Source: Streptomyces chrestomyceticus JCM 4735
GTDB taxonomy: Bacteria; Actinomycetota; Actinomycetes; Streptomycetales; Streptomycetaceae
Length of the DNA stretch: 64,000 nt
Assembly: GCF_003865135.1 (NCBI RefSeq)
Contig: NZ_BHZC01000001.1
Span: 8,866,001-8,930,000, forward strand
Direction of reading: 5' to 3'
A program made the position numbers and the translations under genes. How positions within the stretch are numbered: the stretch's first letter is position 1; every line of letters begins with the position of its first letter. This document shows positions 26,301-32,938 of the stretch, one piece after another. The notes under the pieces were generated by a model. It was given only the letters and a program-made list of their open reading frames with translations. It was not told the DNA's origin and did no database searches.

Positions 26301-26961
26301 AGTTGCTGCTGGCCGGATACGCGACGATCAGCGGCACCCTGGGGCTGTCCCTGCTCGCACTCATCCGCGACCCCGGCCAGGCGGCGCTGGTGCGCGACGG
26401 CCGGGCCCGGCCCGCCGGAGTGGCCGAGGAGCTGATCCGCCACCTGTCGGTGGTGGCCTTCGGGAAGGTCTTCCAGACGACGCAGGACGTCACGATCGCC
26501 GGCCAGGACATCGCGGCGGGCGAGTACGTCCTGTGCTCCCTGCCCTCGGCCAACCGCGACAAGGAACTGGCCGACGGCCTGGACCGCCTCGACGTCACCC
26601 GCCAACCACCGCACCATCTGGCCCTCGGCCACGGCGCGCACCACTGCCTGGGTGCCGAACTGGCCCGTATGGAGCTGCGGGTCTGCATCCCCCGCGTCCT
26701 GCGACGGCTGCCGGGCCTCCGGCTGCGCGTCCCCCTGGAGGAACTGCGCTTCACCCCGCTGAACGCCGCGTACGGGGTGGAATCCCTGCCGGTGGACTGG
26801 TGAACGCGGAGGCGCCCGGCCGCACGGCAACGCGGACGCGCGGCCGGCCGCACGGCGCAGCCCTTCGCGCCAGGCGGGCGACGAAGGGCTGCGGGCCGGT
26901 GCGGCGGGGGGACCGTGGTGGGAGCCGGGTGGCGAGTGGTCAGCGCACCCAGTGGTGGTAG
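20299..26961 (+). CDS. Type I PKS module KS-AT-KR-ACP; frame runs on without its expected stop
   Basis: The recognisable protein is the first ~1490 residues (to about 24765). KS: Cys 180 in QSACSTSL, His 316 in ETHGTAT, His 357 in KANIGH. AT: Ser 628 in TGHSLGEY, with the selectivity motif reading TAAH (His 727) instead of HAFH (malonyl) or YASH (methylmalonyl). KR: VTGGTGGIG near 1134, Tyr 1277 in ACYGAANAF. ACP: Ser 1445 in LGGHSLAA. There is no DH or ER, so a beta-hydroxy thioester is expected. GTG 20299 overlaps the previous stop (GTGA). The only in-frame stop is TAG 26959-26961. Beyond ~24810 this frame lies over the TE-P450 gene in another frame and loses PKS character. A TGA at 24810-24812, overlapping the next ATG, would end the gene if one base were restored just upstream, so a small indel or sequencing error is likely. 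Confidence 0.85.
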   Translation: MTAAPTDPAPETGFAVVGIACRFPGATGPEEFWRLVSEGRRGIQELTAEQLTEAGADRARLADPALMPAAGILWDADRFDAAFFGYSAREAAVMDPQQRMFLEAAWHALDDTGHDPERFPGTVGIYAGQTVGTHRVPDSSVFLGTSADLLMAADDKDFLPTRAAYQLGLTGPAFAVQSACSTSLVAVHVACRALAAGDCDMALAGGVSWSPWRRQGYLRRAGGVWSADGYVRCFDRDASGFVSGDGLGIVALRRLADALADGDRIHAVVKGSAVTNDGNDKLSYAAPGVAGQQAVIEAALRDAAVDPDTVGYVETHGTATALGDAIEVTALTRAYRAAGATGRGRGRLGSVKANIGHADAAAGVAGFIKAALMVRYGRIPPSPNGPFRPNPDIDFASSPFVPAEAGEDWPLTAVPRRAAVSAFGVGGTNAHVILQEPPPPAPSAPARPWQLLAWSARDERALDEMAAGHARTLRGLRDDEFADYARTLAVGRRRFARRRAVVLRDRAHALTEAAFRTDAAPRTGEGRAGEVAFVFPGGGSQYPGMGRELYRDEPVFRQAVDACLRLLPDRETARSLRAWWPSGPGEDAAPDADPDPRVAMPAVFITEVALARLLVSFGVTPSVLTGHSLGEYAAAHLAGVLSLPDALTLVSSRGELLSGIDNGAMLVVRASALRLQSSLRDGVCLAVVNGPDACVLSGPAPGIEAACRRLTADGIACNVLPLATAAHSTLVEPVLGTFRDVVRGIALAPPGVPLISNLTGTADADLTDPEYWVDHLRNTVRFDLGLACLRDHDPRILLEVGPGTTLTTLARTQGLDRGVPVMRHPLEERDDREVLLTALARAWEAGTDLEPAALWPAPGPRVPAAPYPFAPTRHRPPPAAAPDRTAGTGPWYGVAWQRDLEPEPATPGPGADVTGHRWVLLHDGGPTADALYRELTDRGAALTTVVPDTGAPRHGHDRDGGRTVPLDPGAADQYAKLVETAEGDPDLPLRIVSTWNGAPSHPACPPLSDLAGLARALTAPAGAVELCLVTRGALEITGSEDLDPWAALPVGAAGALRAELGEAVTVRVVDTDGPASGHPDGPQARALLRELARPAATGPVGLRAGRRWVRRFQPLRTPPAPRSTALREGGRYLVTGGTGGIGRLLAAHLLSRYHARVVLLGRDPATVRAAEAELSGLPGELLARSADITDAARTRDVLREVLRRFGGLDGVVHAAGVPAGGLAQLLTPDVVSEAIAAKTIGTVTLFDALRETGAEPGFVLLFSSLAAFSQAPGLACYGAANAFLDTYAHAAARTPGSAVLAVNWDRWNGVGMGREGERRQRALTGRTSQGGLEPADAVAAFESCLGALSLGQVVVSALPPDTVVQPHDISAVPPGTDSIEGQPGPGDRQNDQSDGSGSALSGEESGVAAAWSPLEREVQRIWQDVLGNDEGIGLHDDFFALGGHSLAALQVVQRCQDSFGVDLSVKTVFLAPTVARLAAEVAALRGTSAPAGPGGPAPSGRTPYDRRIRPRTRSGPYGRLPVAAAPAGAAGPRAAAGLLPARGRRRDLLPRVAGPGAARYRGECHLLSGAAEPYRRAAAHLHGRAGRPGARGAARAARPSAGALRAQHGGRRRLRGGGTAGRTRRRGPGGPAGVRARRPVPVRGDRAVGHRRGRPGDRRPGSRRRSGPAPFTRTAGPRHAGPARRPCPAPCLPPRPHPTADGTGRRLPGRRRHPGHRGRHAVLAGDDPLRLPVPDAARRPLLPDGTGSRTGGRRRGRLRRRDGGGPGSRGQGRAAVRPPLPVLPLRPGGGVRPAPGGTAGGPYDAADRRPRLAGHPLCRRPPRHRRPAALQLPRRRERAGAAPGTARRIPAAAARCLLHLRARGTRAHPQDAHPGIQRPACPSFGTARRDPGRPASRRHRARRPARRPHRRLRPAGTPAAVPGVAGGARRGLRAAPPRPRAAARLPPRPRGAGRRVPAPRRLPAGAGPSGPRHTRRQRPRPPGHRPRHRPERRRTVRYSLPVAAGRIRDDQRHPGAVPARTHPRPRPGGAGARRPGPARRSGRGADPPPVGGGLREGLPDDAGRHDRRPGHRGGRVRPVLPALGQPRQGTGRRPGPPRRHPPTTAPSGPRPRRAPLPGCRTGPYGAAGLHPPRPATAAGPPAARPPGGTALHPAERRVRGGIPAGGLVNAEAPGRTATRTRGRPHGAALRARRATKGCGPVRRGDRGGSRVASGQRTQWW
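24809..26803 (+). CDS. Fusion of a type II thioesterase and a cytochrome P450
   Basis: 664 residues in one uninterrupted frame. Residues ~15-255 are a type II thioesterase: LVCFPHAGGAATFF, nucleophile GHSMG (~101-105), acid in YRGADD (~207) and GDHFYL (~236). Residues ~262-664 are a complete P450: PFDPAEEFARLREE start, I-helix LLLAGYATISG, ExxR at E541/R544, heme loop LGHGAHHCLG with Cys 613. In the heme loop the usual first Phe is Leu, and the I-helix lacks the usual acid. GGAAGGA sits 6 nt before ATG 24809. In nikkomycin-type systems a separate A-T protein, P450 and thioesterase together hydroxylate a carrier-bound amino acid. The fusion suggests oxidation and release by one polypeptide. 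It overlaps the open PKS frame completely, so gene finders may miss it. Confidence 0.85.
   Translation: MTGVSAREPAPGRTDASRWLLRRRVLPDPALRLVCFPHAGGAATFFHGWQDRVPHGTEVSAICYPGRQNRIAEPPLTSMAELADQAHAALRGLLDRPLALFGHSMGAVVAYEVAVRLAERDGVAPAALLVSGHGAPYLCAGTAPSDTAADDREIAALAAAADPALRHSPELLDLVMPVLRADHALLRAYRPARTPRLTAPVVAYRGADDTRATEDDMRSWQAMTRSAFRYRTLPGDHFYLTAQEAGLVADVVDACDGGMAEGREAADRDVPLFVRRSPSCPFDPAEEFARLREERPVVRTTLPTGARAWLVTRYADARRVIADQRRFSSRAAVNGPVPPPEPPEGFPPPRPGVFYTYEPEEHARIRRMLTPEFSAQRARALEPRAETLADRHLDAIERAGPPADLIADFALPVPRLLFLELLGVPVEDSGRLHHDLALLHDFHPVHEAQAGAFRRLDVYLRALVRAARATPGDNVLGHLVTAHGTDLSDDELSGIACQLLLAGYATISGTLGLSLLALIRDPGQAALVRDGRARPAGVAEELIRHLSVVAFGKVFQTTQDVTIAGQDIAAGEYVLCSLPSANRDKELADGLDRLDVTRQPPHHLALGHGAHHCLGAELARMELRVCIPRVLRRLPGLRLRVPLEELRFTPLNAAYGVESLPVDW
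26856..26893. terminator. Hairpin between convergent genes
   Basis: Perfect 12-bp stem CGCAGCCCTTCG / CGAAGGGCTGCG (26856-26867 / 26882-26893) with a 14-nt loop. It lies between the TE-P450 gene and the oppositely read small secreted-protein gene. No U-tract is present, as is common in Streptomyces terminators. Confidence 0.6.
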
Positions 26962-27200
26962 AAGTGCTTGTGCTTCACCAGGTCACTGACCTTCGCGTGC
27001 GAGACGGCACCGGACTCGCCGATGGTCACGCCGTCCGGGCCGCCGGCGTTCACGACCTCCTGATAGGCGGCCTGGTAGTGGCTGGCGGTGTGGTGGTGCA
27101 GGTGCTTGCCCCCGCCACCGGCGGTGGCGGCTGCCGCGGGAGTGGCGGCGAGGAATCCGGCAGCGATGATGCCGACGGCGGTTATCGCAGTGCGACGCAT
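26940..27200 (-). CDS. Small secreted His-rich protein
   Basis: 86 residues. A signal peptide is clear: MRRTAITAVGIIAAGFLAAT followed by PAAAAT, cleaved near residue 25. The mature ~60 residues hold a GGGGKHLHHH stretch and a C-terminal HKHFYHHWVR, so metal binding is possible. GAGGAGAG precedes ATG 27200. I do not recognise a family. It reads toward the biosynthetic cluster but is separated from it by the hairpin and is probably independent. Confidence 0.7.
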   Translation of the reverse strand: MRRTAITAVGIIAAGFLAATPAAAATAGGGGKHLHHHTASHYQAAYQEVVNAGGPDGVTIGESGAVSHAKVSDLVKHKHFYHHWVR

Positions 27201-27379
27201 GGTCTCTCCTCAAAGAGGGGGGATGTTTGAGTCGACTCTCACCCGGTCCGGGAGGCGCCGCACGCGGGGGCTGGCGAACGGGTTGCCCGGGCGGGGCTAC
27301 CGCTGCGTACGGTGACGGCCGGCACCGCGGCCCGGCGGCCGGGTCGCCGCCTGCCGCCCGGTGTCCGTCGGAGGTGCCG

Positions 27380-27715
27380 CTACGAGGGCCCGCCCACACT
27401 GATGCCCGGGCCCTCGGGAGGGGCGTCCCGGTCGTGCGGTTTGAGTTCGATCTCGATGCGATGGGTGCTCTCGCGGGACAGCGAACCGCCGGCCTCGGCG
27501 GTGACCACGCCGATCCGCAGGCCGCCCCGGCCGGAACCCTCGCGCCGGACCTGCACGGCGAACTCCACGGAGACCCGGTCCACCAGGAACCGGAGCCGGC
27601 TGCGCTCCCCCTCGTGCTGCGCCGTTTCCAGCTCCTCCCGGATGCGGCCGATGACGTCGGCCAGGCCGGCGGTCTCCGCGCCTTCGTCCCCGCCCCGCCC
27701 GCCGTTCTCACCCAT
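27380..27715 (-). CDS. Trypco2-type (trypsin-co-occurring domain) protein
   Basis: 111 residues. An N-terminal helix GLADVIGRIREELETA is followed by strands RLRFLVDRVSVEFAVQVRRE, GGLRIGVVTAEAGGS and THRIEIELKP. This is the pattern of the trypsin-co-occurring domain described in predicted bacterial conflict systems. It is divergent from the trypsin-like protease gene, only ~60 bp away, which is the association that gave the domain its name. ATG 27715 is chosen over GTG 27718 because GGAAGG is then 6 nt away. Its role is unknown; a protease recruiter or effector-linked adaptor is inferred. Confidence 0.75.
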   Translation of the reverse strand: MGENGGRGGDEGAETAGLADVIGRIREELETAQHEGERSRLRFLVDRVSVEFAVQVRREGSGRGGLRIGVVTAEAGGSLSRESTHRIEIELKPHDRDAPPEGPGISVGGPS

Positions 27716-27777
27716 CACGGCCCTTCCGTCGCACGGCGGGGAGCGGTTGTCACTGCCCGCGGCTATCGTTTCGGAGT

Positions 27778-29901
27778 ATGAGGGAGCTCGGGGGAACTTC
27801 CAACCACTACTCAGGCGACGGATGTTGGCGGGTCCGGCTGTTCCAGGGGGGACGCCGGGACGCCCCGCCGCTCGGCGCGGGTGTGCTGCTGCCCGGCGGG
27901 CTGGTGCTCACCTGCGCGCATGTCGTGCTGGCCGCCCGCCGGACCGCCGCGGCCGACGGCCGGCCGCCGGGCCGTCCGGTGCCGCTGACCGATGTCCACG
28001 CGGAATTTCCCGGTGCCCTGCCGGCGGGGCACCGGCCGGTGCCCGCAGAGGTGCTCACCCGCCATCTGCGGCCGTCCACCGGGCAGTTCAGCGCCGACAT
28101 CGCCCTGCTGCGGCTGGCCGAGGAGCCGCCGGTGGAGCCCGCCGTGCTGCACCGGCAGGTCCCGGCGCTGGGTGAGCAGGTGCACACCGTCGGATATCCG
28201 AAGGACCTGCCGGGCGGCGAGCACATCACCGCCCGTCTCATGGGGCGCGGCGGGCCGGGCCGCTGTCCCGAGTGGGTGCAGCTCGACCCGGAGACGGCGC
28301 CCTACGTGGTCCGGCACGGCTTCAGCGGCAGCGGGGTGGTGCACGCCCGTACCCGCGCCGTCATCGGCATCCTGGTGCACCAGCACGGCACGGCGCAGTA
28401 CCCGGTGCCCTCCAGCCACGCGTACATGATCCCGACCGAGACGGTCCTGGGGCACCTGGCCGACGAGAAGATCAAGCTGCACGTCACCGGAGCCCGTGCC
28501 GTGTCGGGCTCCATCCGGCTCGTCCCCGGCGCGGCCGACCGGGACCAGGCGCTCGGGCTGCGCCGCTGGATCGCCCGCTGGCTCGGCGACGGCGGTCCGG
28601 CCGGCGGCCCGGCCACCGGCATCGGCACGGTCCGGGGCACGTATCGGGAGAGCGGGTCGGGACGGGGCAAGGGCACCGGTCCCGGCGCACGGGCGGGAAA
28701 GGGCACGGATCCGTACGCCGGAGCGCGGTGGGGGACGTCGGTGTCGCCGGACGGGAACCGTGGCGCGCCCGTTCAGGGGCGCGGCTGTCAGGACGGGGCC
28801 GCGGAGCCCGTGGAGCTGGCCTTCGTCGCCGACGACGACACGGCGGCCCGGTCCGTCCTGCACTCGGCGCTCGTCCTGGCCGACCGGGAGCGCGGCCCGT
28901 GGTCGCTGCGGCGCGGCCGCGCGGCGGAGCGGCCACGGGCGGGCTCGATCGACCTGGCCCTGGACGCGACGGGCTGGACGGCCGAGAAGCTGGTCAGCCG
29001 TACCGCGGCGCGGGCGGGGGTGCCCGAGAGGACGGAGCCGGCCGACACCGTCGACGTCATGACCGCGCGGATCGCCGAGCAGGCCCCGCCCCTGTCCGCC
29101 GCCTTCCTCTCCGTCGACCGGGTCCGGGCGTCCGACAGCGAGATCATGGCGCTGCTGCAGGCGCTGCTGGCGCGCGGCCACAGCCGGCTGCTGCTCGTCT
29201 TCCGCGGCCCGCGCTCGTCGCTGCTGACCCGGGTCGTCGGCGAACTCCTCGACGAGGGGTGGGCCGACCGCCACGAGAAGGCCGTCGCCGCGCGGCTGCA
29301 GGTCCTGGCCGGCCTGGAGAACCGGAGCCGGTGGTCGCGGAGCGGGCAGCCGGCGGCCGACGACGGACACGTACCGGTCCAGCCCCGGCTCGCCCGCCGG
29401 CTGGCGGCGCTGCGCCAGGGCGGCACCCTGCGCAACAGCGTGGACGCCGCGTACGACCTGTTCCGTATCGGCATCGACGTCGAGGAGGCCGTGCAGCGCC
29501 TCGACCGGCCCCGCGCGCCGCGGGGCTATGTCGTCCTCCCGCCGGGTGACGGGCTGACCGACCTGCCGCATGTCACCGTCGGCGATCCGGACGCCCTCGT
29601 CGAACCGGAACCTCCGCCGGATCCGGCCTCGCCGGTGCCGGTCCCGCCCCGCCGGTGGCGCCCGGCACGGACCGTCCGCCGGACGCCGTACGGGATCCGG
29701 AGGCCGCTCCCGCCCCGGTGGCCGCCCCCGCCCGGCGGAACGCTCTCGTCCGCGGCCAGTTGCTGCACCAGCAGTACCAGGTCGTCGGCCGTCTCGGGCA
29801 GGGCAGCTACGGGCAGGTCCACCTCGCCCGCGACCGGATGCTGGCCGGCCGGCCCGTCGCGCTCAAAGGGGTGCACGACCCCGACGACGAGCAGGCGGTG
29901 A
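27778..29901 (+). CDS. Trypsin-like serine protease with C-terminal domain; frame probably shifted near its end
   Basis: 707 residues as read. A trypsin-fold protease occupies ~1-230 with triad His 48 (LTCAHVV), Asp 107 (SADIALLRL) and Ser 183 (GFSGSG). There is no signal peptide, so it acts in the cytoplasm, as in nSTAND/effector-associated systems. Residues ~340-590 form a second alpha/beta-looking domain of unknown type. After about 29640 the sequence (RRWRPARTVRRTPYG...) becomes the out-of-frame shadow of the kinase gene and overlaps it by 247 bp. A one-base shift in the C/G-rich stretch 29635-29660 would join protease and kinase into one protein of about 1330 residues. ATG 27778 has GGAG only 1 nt away, so the start is tentative. 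Confidence 0.75.
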   Translation: MRELGGTSNHYSGDGCWRVRLFQGGRRDAPPLGAGVLLPGGLVLTCAHVVLAARRTAAADGRPPGRPVPLTDVHAEFPGALPAGHRPVPAEVLTRHLRPSTGQFSADIALLRLAEEPPVEPAVLHRQVPALGEQVHTVGYPKDLPGGEHITARLMGRGGPGRCPEWVQLDPETAPYVVRHGFSGSGVVHARTRAVIGILVHQHGTAQYPVPSSHAYMIPTETVLGHLADEKIKLHVTGARAVSGSIRLVPGAADRDQALGLRRWIARWLGDGGPAGGPATGIGTVRGTYRESGSGRGKGTGPGARAGKGTDPYAGARWGTSVSPDGNRGAPVQGRGCQDGAAEPVELAFVADDDTAARSVLHSALVLADRERGPWSLRRGRAAERPRAGSIDLALDATGWTAEKLVSRTAARAGVPERTEPADTVDVMTARIAEQAPPLSAAFLSVDRVRASDSEIMALLQALLARGHSRLLLVFRGPRSSLLTRVVGELLDEGWADRHEKAVAARLQVLAGLENRSRWSRSGQPAADDGHVPVQPRLARRLAALRQGGTLRNSVDAAYDLFRIGIDVEEAVQRLDRPRAPRGYVVLPPGDGLTDLPHVTVGDPDALVEPEPPPDPASPVPVPPRRWRPARTVRRTPYGIRRPLPPRWPPPPGGTLSSAASCCTSSTRSSAVSGRAATGRSTSPATGCWPAGPSRSKGCTTPTTSRR

Positions 29902-31781
29902 AGAACGCCGTGCAGGAGCGGCTGCGGCTGGTCGGCCTCAACCACCCGTCGATCATCAAGGTCTTCAACTACGCGAAGGGCCCGGGGGCCTCGGCGGACC
30001 AGCTCAGCTTCATCGTGATGGAGTTCGCCGACGGGGCGCCGCTGCGCTGGGTCGCCGAACAGATCGAGCAGCGCGCCGAGCCCTTCCACGACCACCGGGT
30101 GTACGAGTTCATCGCGGCTTACGGGCTGCTCGTCCTGGACGCGCTCACCTACCTCCACGAGGAGCGCGGGCTCGTCTACGGCGACCTCTCGCTCACCAAC
30201 GTGATCCACTGCGGTGCCGGCATCAAGCTCGTCGACGTGGCCGGCGTCCGGCCGATCGGCACCTCGGGACCCGTCACGTACCCGGCGCCCGAGGTGCACG
30301 GGTCCGCCGGTCTGACCGTAGCGGGCGACCTGTTCGCGGCCGGCGCCGTGCTGGAGGAGCTGGTCGCCAGGGTGCCCGAGGCGCCCCCGGGGCTCGGCAC
30401 CCAGTCGCTGCGCCGGGTGCTGAGCCGCGCCACGGCCCTGCTCCCGGAGGAGCGCTTCGCCACGGCCCGGGAGATGTCCGTCCAGCTCCGCGGCGTCCTG
30501 CGGGAACTGCGGTCGCTGCGGCTCGGCGAGGAGGCGGCCTTCGAGCCGTCGACGCTCTTCGCCCCGGTGCCCGCGGCCCTCGACGGTGAACTGGGCAAGG
30601 CCCCGCCGCTCGGCCAGTGGCGGGCCGGCGGCAACGTCAAGCGGAGGCTGACGGCGGAGCCCCCGTCCCCCGCCGAGGTCGCCCTCGGCCTGCCGGTGCC
30701 CAAGCCGAGCCCGGCCGACGGCAACTGGACGGAGCTGCACCGCACCTCCTACGACGACCCGGTCGGCCTGCTCCAGCTCAGCGACGCCTGGAAGGAGTCC
30801 CCGGAGAAGGCACTCCTGCACTGCCGGCTCCATCTGGAGATCGCCCGCGACCATCCGGAGGAGGCCGCCGCGGAGCGGGCCGCCGCCGAGGCGGAGCTGG
30901 CCCGGGCCCGTACCGCCGTCGGCGAACTGGCCGACGTCGACTGGCGGCTGTACTGGCACGAGGGGCTGCTGCACCTCGTGCACGACCGGGTGGACGCCGC
31001 GCGGACCTGCTTCGACCTGGTCAACGAGGCGATCCCGGGGGAGTACGCGCCCAAGCTGGCCCTCGGCTACTGCCACGAGTTCCGGGGCAACCAGAAGGAG
31101 GCCGTGGCCCTGTACGGAGCGGTGTGGCACCGCAACCACGCCCTCGGCGGCGCCGCCTTCGGCCTGGCCCGCATCCATCTCGCCACCGGCAAGCCCCAGC
31201 TCGCCCTCGACTGCCTGGAAGCCGTGCCCGCCGACTCGCGGCACCGCACCGCCGCCCGTACGGCCATGGTCCGCATCCTCGCCGACCCGCCCGCCGACGG
31301 CGGTCCGCCGGCCGTCGCCGCGGCCCGGCAGGCATGGGTGGCCCTGCACCGGCTCACGCGGAAGGAGGGCCTGACCGACCGGCACGCCCAGGACCGGCTC
31401 CGCGCCGACCTCCAGGAGCTGCTGCTCCTGCTCGCGACGTCCGCGCCCGCCGGTGCCCGGCCCGGCCCGCTGGAAGCCTTGTGTGCCGAACCCGACATCC
31501 AGGCCGAGAAGATCCCCGTCCCGCCGACCGAGGACGTGCTGCGGGACCAGCTCGCCGCCTGCTACCGGCGGCTCTTCGACCAGATGCCGCGCGCCGAACG
31601 GGGCCGTGACCCGGACCTGGCCAAGGCGCTGCTCGACAACTCCTACCACACCCGCCCCATCGGTACGTGGCATCGGCGTGGTTACCGCTCCCCACGCTGG
31701 CGGGACCGCTGGAAGCGTTCCCGGGGCGACGGCGGGGGGCTCCGGACGTACGAGGACACCGTGACCGAGGGGGGAGGATGA
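29655..31781 (+). CDS. pknG: PknG-like Ser/Thr protein kinase with C-terminal helical repeat region
   Basis: 708 residues from GTG 29655. Kinase domain ~45-290: glycine loop GRLGQGSYGQV, Lys 71 in VALKGV, catalytic loop VYGDLSLTN with Asp 177 (PknG-like, no HRD), metal site as DVAG in place of DFG, then YPAPE. The second half is helical and TPR-like (e.g. ALLHCRLHLEIARDHPEE, YAPKLALGYCHEFRGNQ), as in mycobacterial PknG. The rubredoxin domain of PknG is absent. No ribosome binding site precedes the GTG, and a proline-rich linker continues from the protease frame, so it may be the C-terminal half of a protease-kinase fusion split by a frameshift. It overlaps the GlnX-like gene by ATGA. The symbol marks resemblance, not proven orthology. 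Confidence 0.8.
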   Translation: MAPGTDRPPDAVRDPEAAPAPVAAPARRNALVRGQLLHQQYQVVGRLGQGSYGQVHLARDRMLAGRPVALKGVHDPDDEQAVKNAVQERLRLVGLNHPSIIKVFNYAKGPGASADQLSFIVMEFADGAPLRWVAEQIEQRAEPFHDHRVYEFIAAYGLLVLDALTYLHEERGLVYGDLSLTNVIHCGAGIKLVDVAGVRPIGTSGPVTYPAPEVHGSAGLTVAGDLFAAGAVLEELVARVPEAPPGLGTQSLRRVLSRATALLPEERFATAREMSVQLRGVLRELRSLRLGEEAAFEPSTLFAPVPAALDGELGKAPPLGQWRAGGNVKRRLTAEPPSPAEVALGLPVPKPSPADGNWTELHRTSYDDPVGLLQLSDAWKESPEKALLHCRLHLEIARDHPEEAAAERAAAEAELARARTAVGELADVDWRLYWHEGLLHLVHDRVDAARTCFDLVNEAIPGEYAPKLALGYCHEFRGNQKEAVALYGAVWHRNHALGGAAFGLARIHLATGKPQLALDCLEAVPADSRHRTAARTAMVRILADPPADGGPPAVAAARQAWVALHRLTRKEGLTDRHAQDRLRADLQELLLLLATSAPAGARPGPLEALCAEPDIQAEKIPVPPTEDVLRDQLAACYRRLFDQMPRAERGRDPDLAKALLDNSYHTRPIGTWHRRGYRSPRWRDRWKRSRGDGGGLRTYEDTVTEGGG

Positions 31782-32938
31782 ACGACGGCCGACGCTCCAG
31801 CTCGGGCCCCGGACAGCCGGCCCTTGGCAGGAAGGGTTCCGGGGTCCGCGGGAAGTGGCGGAGACCGGGCCGTGCGCTGTGGCACTGGTCGGCCGGCCGG
31901 GACGCGGCGGGCGGGCTGCGGCCCACCGGGAGATTCCTGTTCAGCCGCATGGTGATGCTGCCCGCCCTGATGGTCACGGTGCTCGCCCTGGCGGGGACGG
32001 CGTACTTCGACGTCCATCGCCGTACCGAGGAGCTGCGCGACCGCTACGCCCCCGCGCTGGTCGACCTCGCGCACGCCCGGGTGTCGCTGGTCCTCGCACA
32101 ACAGGAGGCCGAACAGCGGCTCGGGACCGGCGATGAGGCACCCCTGCCGCAGACCGCCCTCGTCGGGCTCGGCGAGCGGTATCCGGCCCTGGTGACCAAG
32201 GCGTCGCAGAGCCTGAACAACGCCGTGCAGACCGGAGCGCTGAGCCGGGCGCAGGAGCAGGTGGTCCGCGTGGTGGCGGGCCTGGTGAGCGCCTATGACG
32301 GCTGGATCGACTGGGCCGGCAGCCACCACGACAGCGCGCCGCTGCGCCGGGCGGGCATGGACTACGCGGCAGATCTGCTGCGCACCGGCCCGACCTCCGT
32401 GCTCCGGCGCATCGGCGCTCTGGAGGCGGACCTGCGCGCCGCCGTGGCCGACCGGGCGGACCGCCACATGGTGCTCACCGTCGCGGCCTCGGTCGCGCTG
32501 CCCGCCACGCTGGTCCTCCTCTTCGTCTTCGCCGGCCTGCTGGACTTCGTACGGGCCGGCCTGCGGGTCCGCAGCCCGCTGCTGATGCTGTCCGCACTGC
32601 CCGTCCTGCTGGTGCTCGCGGTGCTGTCGTGCGGTGTCGCCGCGCAGCAGCGGGCCCAGCGGGACGTGCAGCGCTCGGTGTCCCGGATCGGGGAGATCAC
32701 CGTGCCCCGCCCGCCCGCGGACGACACCCAGCGGGCCGACACACCGCGCGGGCCGGACGCCGCGATCGAGCGGGCGGACGCCGCCCTCGCAGAGCGGCTG
32801 CGGGACACCCACCCGGACGGGTGGGCGAGAACTTCCGCACTGGCCCTGGCTGCCGGCGCGGCGGGCGCCGTGGGCTGCGGCCTCACGCTCCGCCGGTACG
32901 GCCGGGAACACTGGAAGATCGACTGGGGGAAGGCATGA
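31778..32938 (+). CDS. Four-TM membrane sensor protein, GlnX-like
   Basis: 386 residues. Hydrophobic helices are visible at ~50-70 (MVMLPALMVTVLALAGTAYF), ~230-257 (VALPATLVLLFVFAGLLDFV), ~268-288 (LLMLSALPVLLVLAVLSCGV) and ~350-370. The ~160 residues between TM1 and TM2 are helical and probably extracytoplasmic, as in four-helix-bundle sensor domains. In mycobacteria GlnX links the lipoprotein GlnH to the kinase PknG. Gene order kinase - 4TM - lipoprotein with 4-bp overlaps on both sides supports the same role here. Sequence similarity to GlnX itself could not be checked. Confidence 0.7.
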   Translation: MNDGRRSSSGPGQPALGRKGSGVRGKWRRPGRALWHWSAGRDAAGGLRPTGRFLFSRMVMLPALMVTVLALAGTAYFDVHRRTEELRDRYAPALVDLAHARVSLVLAQQEAEQRLGTGDEAPLPQTALVGLGERYPALVTKASQSLNNAVQTGALSRAQEQVVRVVAGLVSAYDGWIDWAGSHHDSAPLRRAGMDYAADLLRTGPTSVLRRIGALEADLRAAVADRADRHMVLTVAASVALPATLVLLFVFAGLLDFVRAGLRVRSPLLMLSALPVLLVLAVLSCGVAAQQRAQRDVQRSVSRIGEITVPRPPADDTQRADTPRGPDAAIERADAALAERLRDTHPDGWARTSALALAAGAAGAVGCGLTLRRYGREHWKIDWGKA

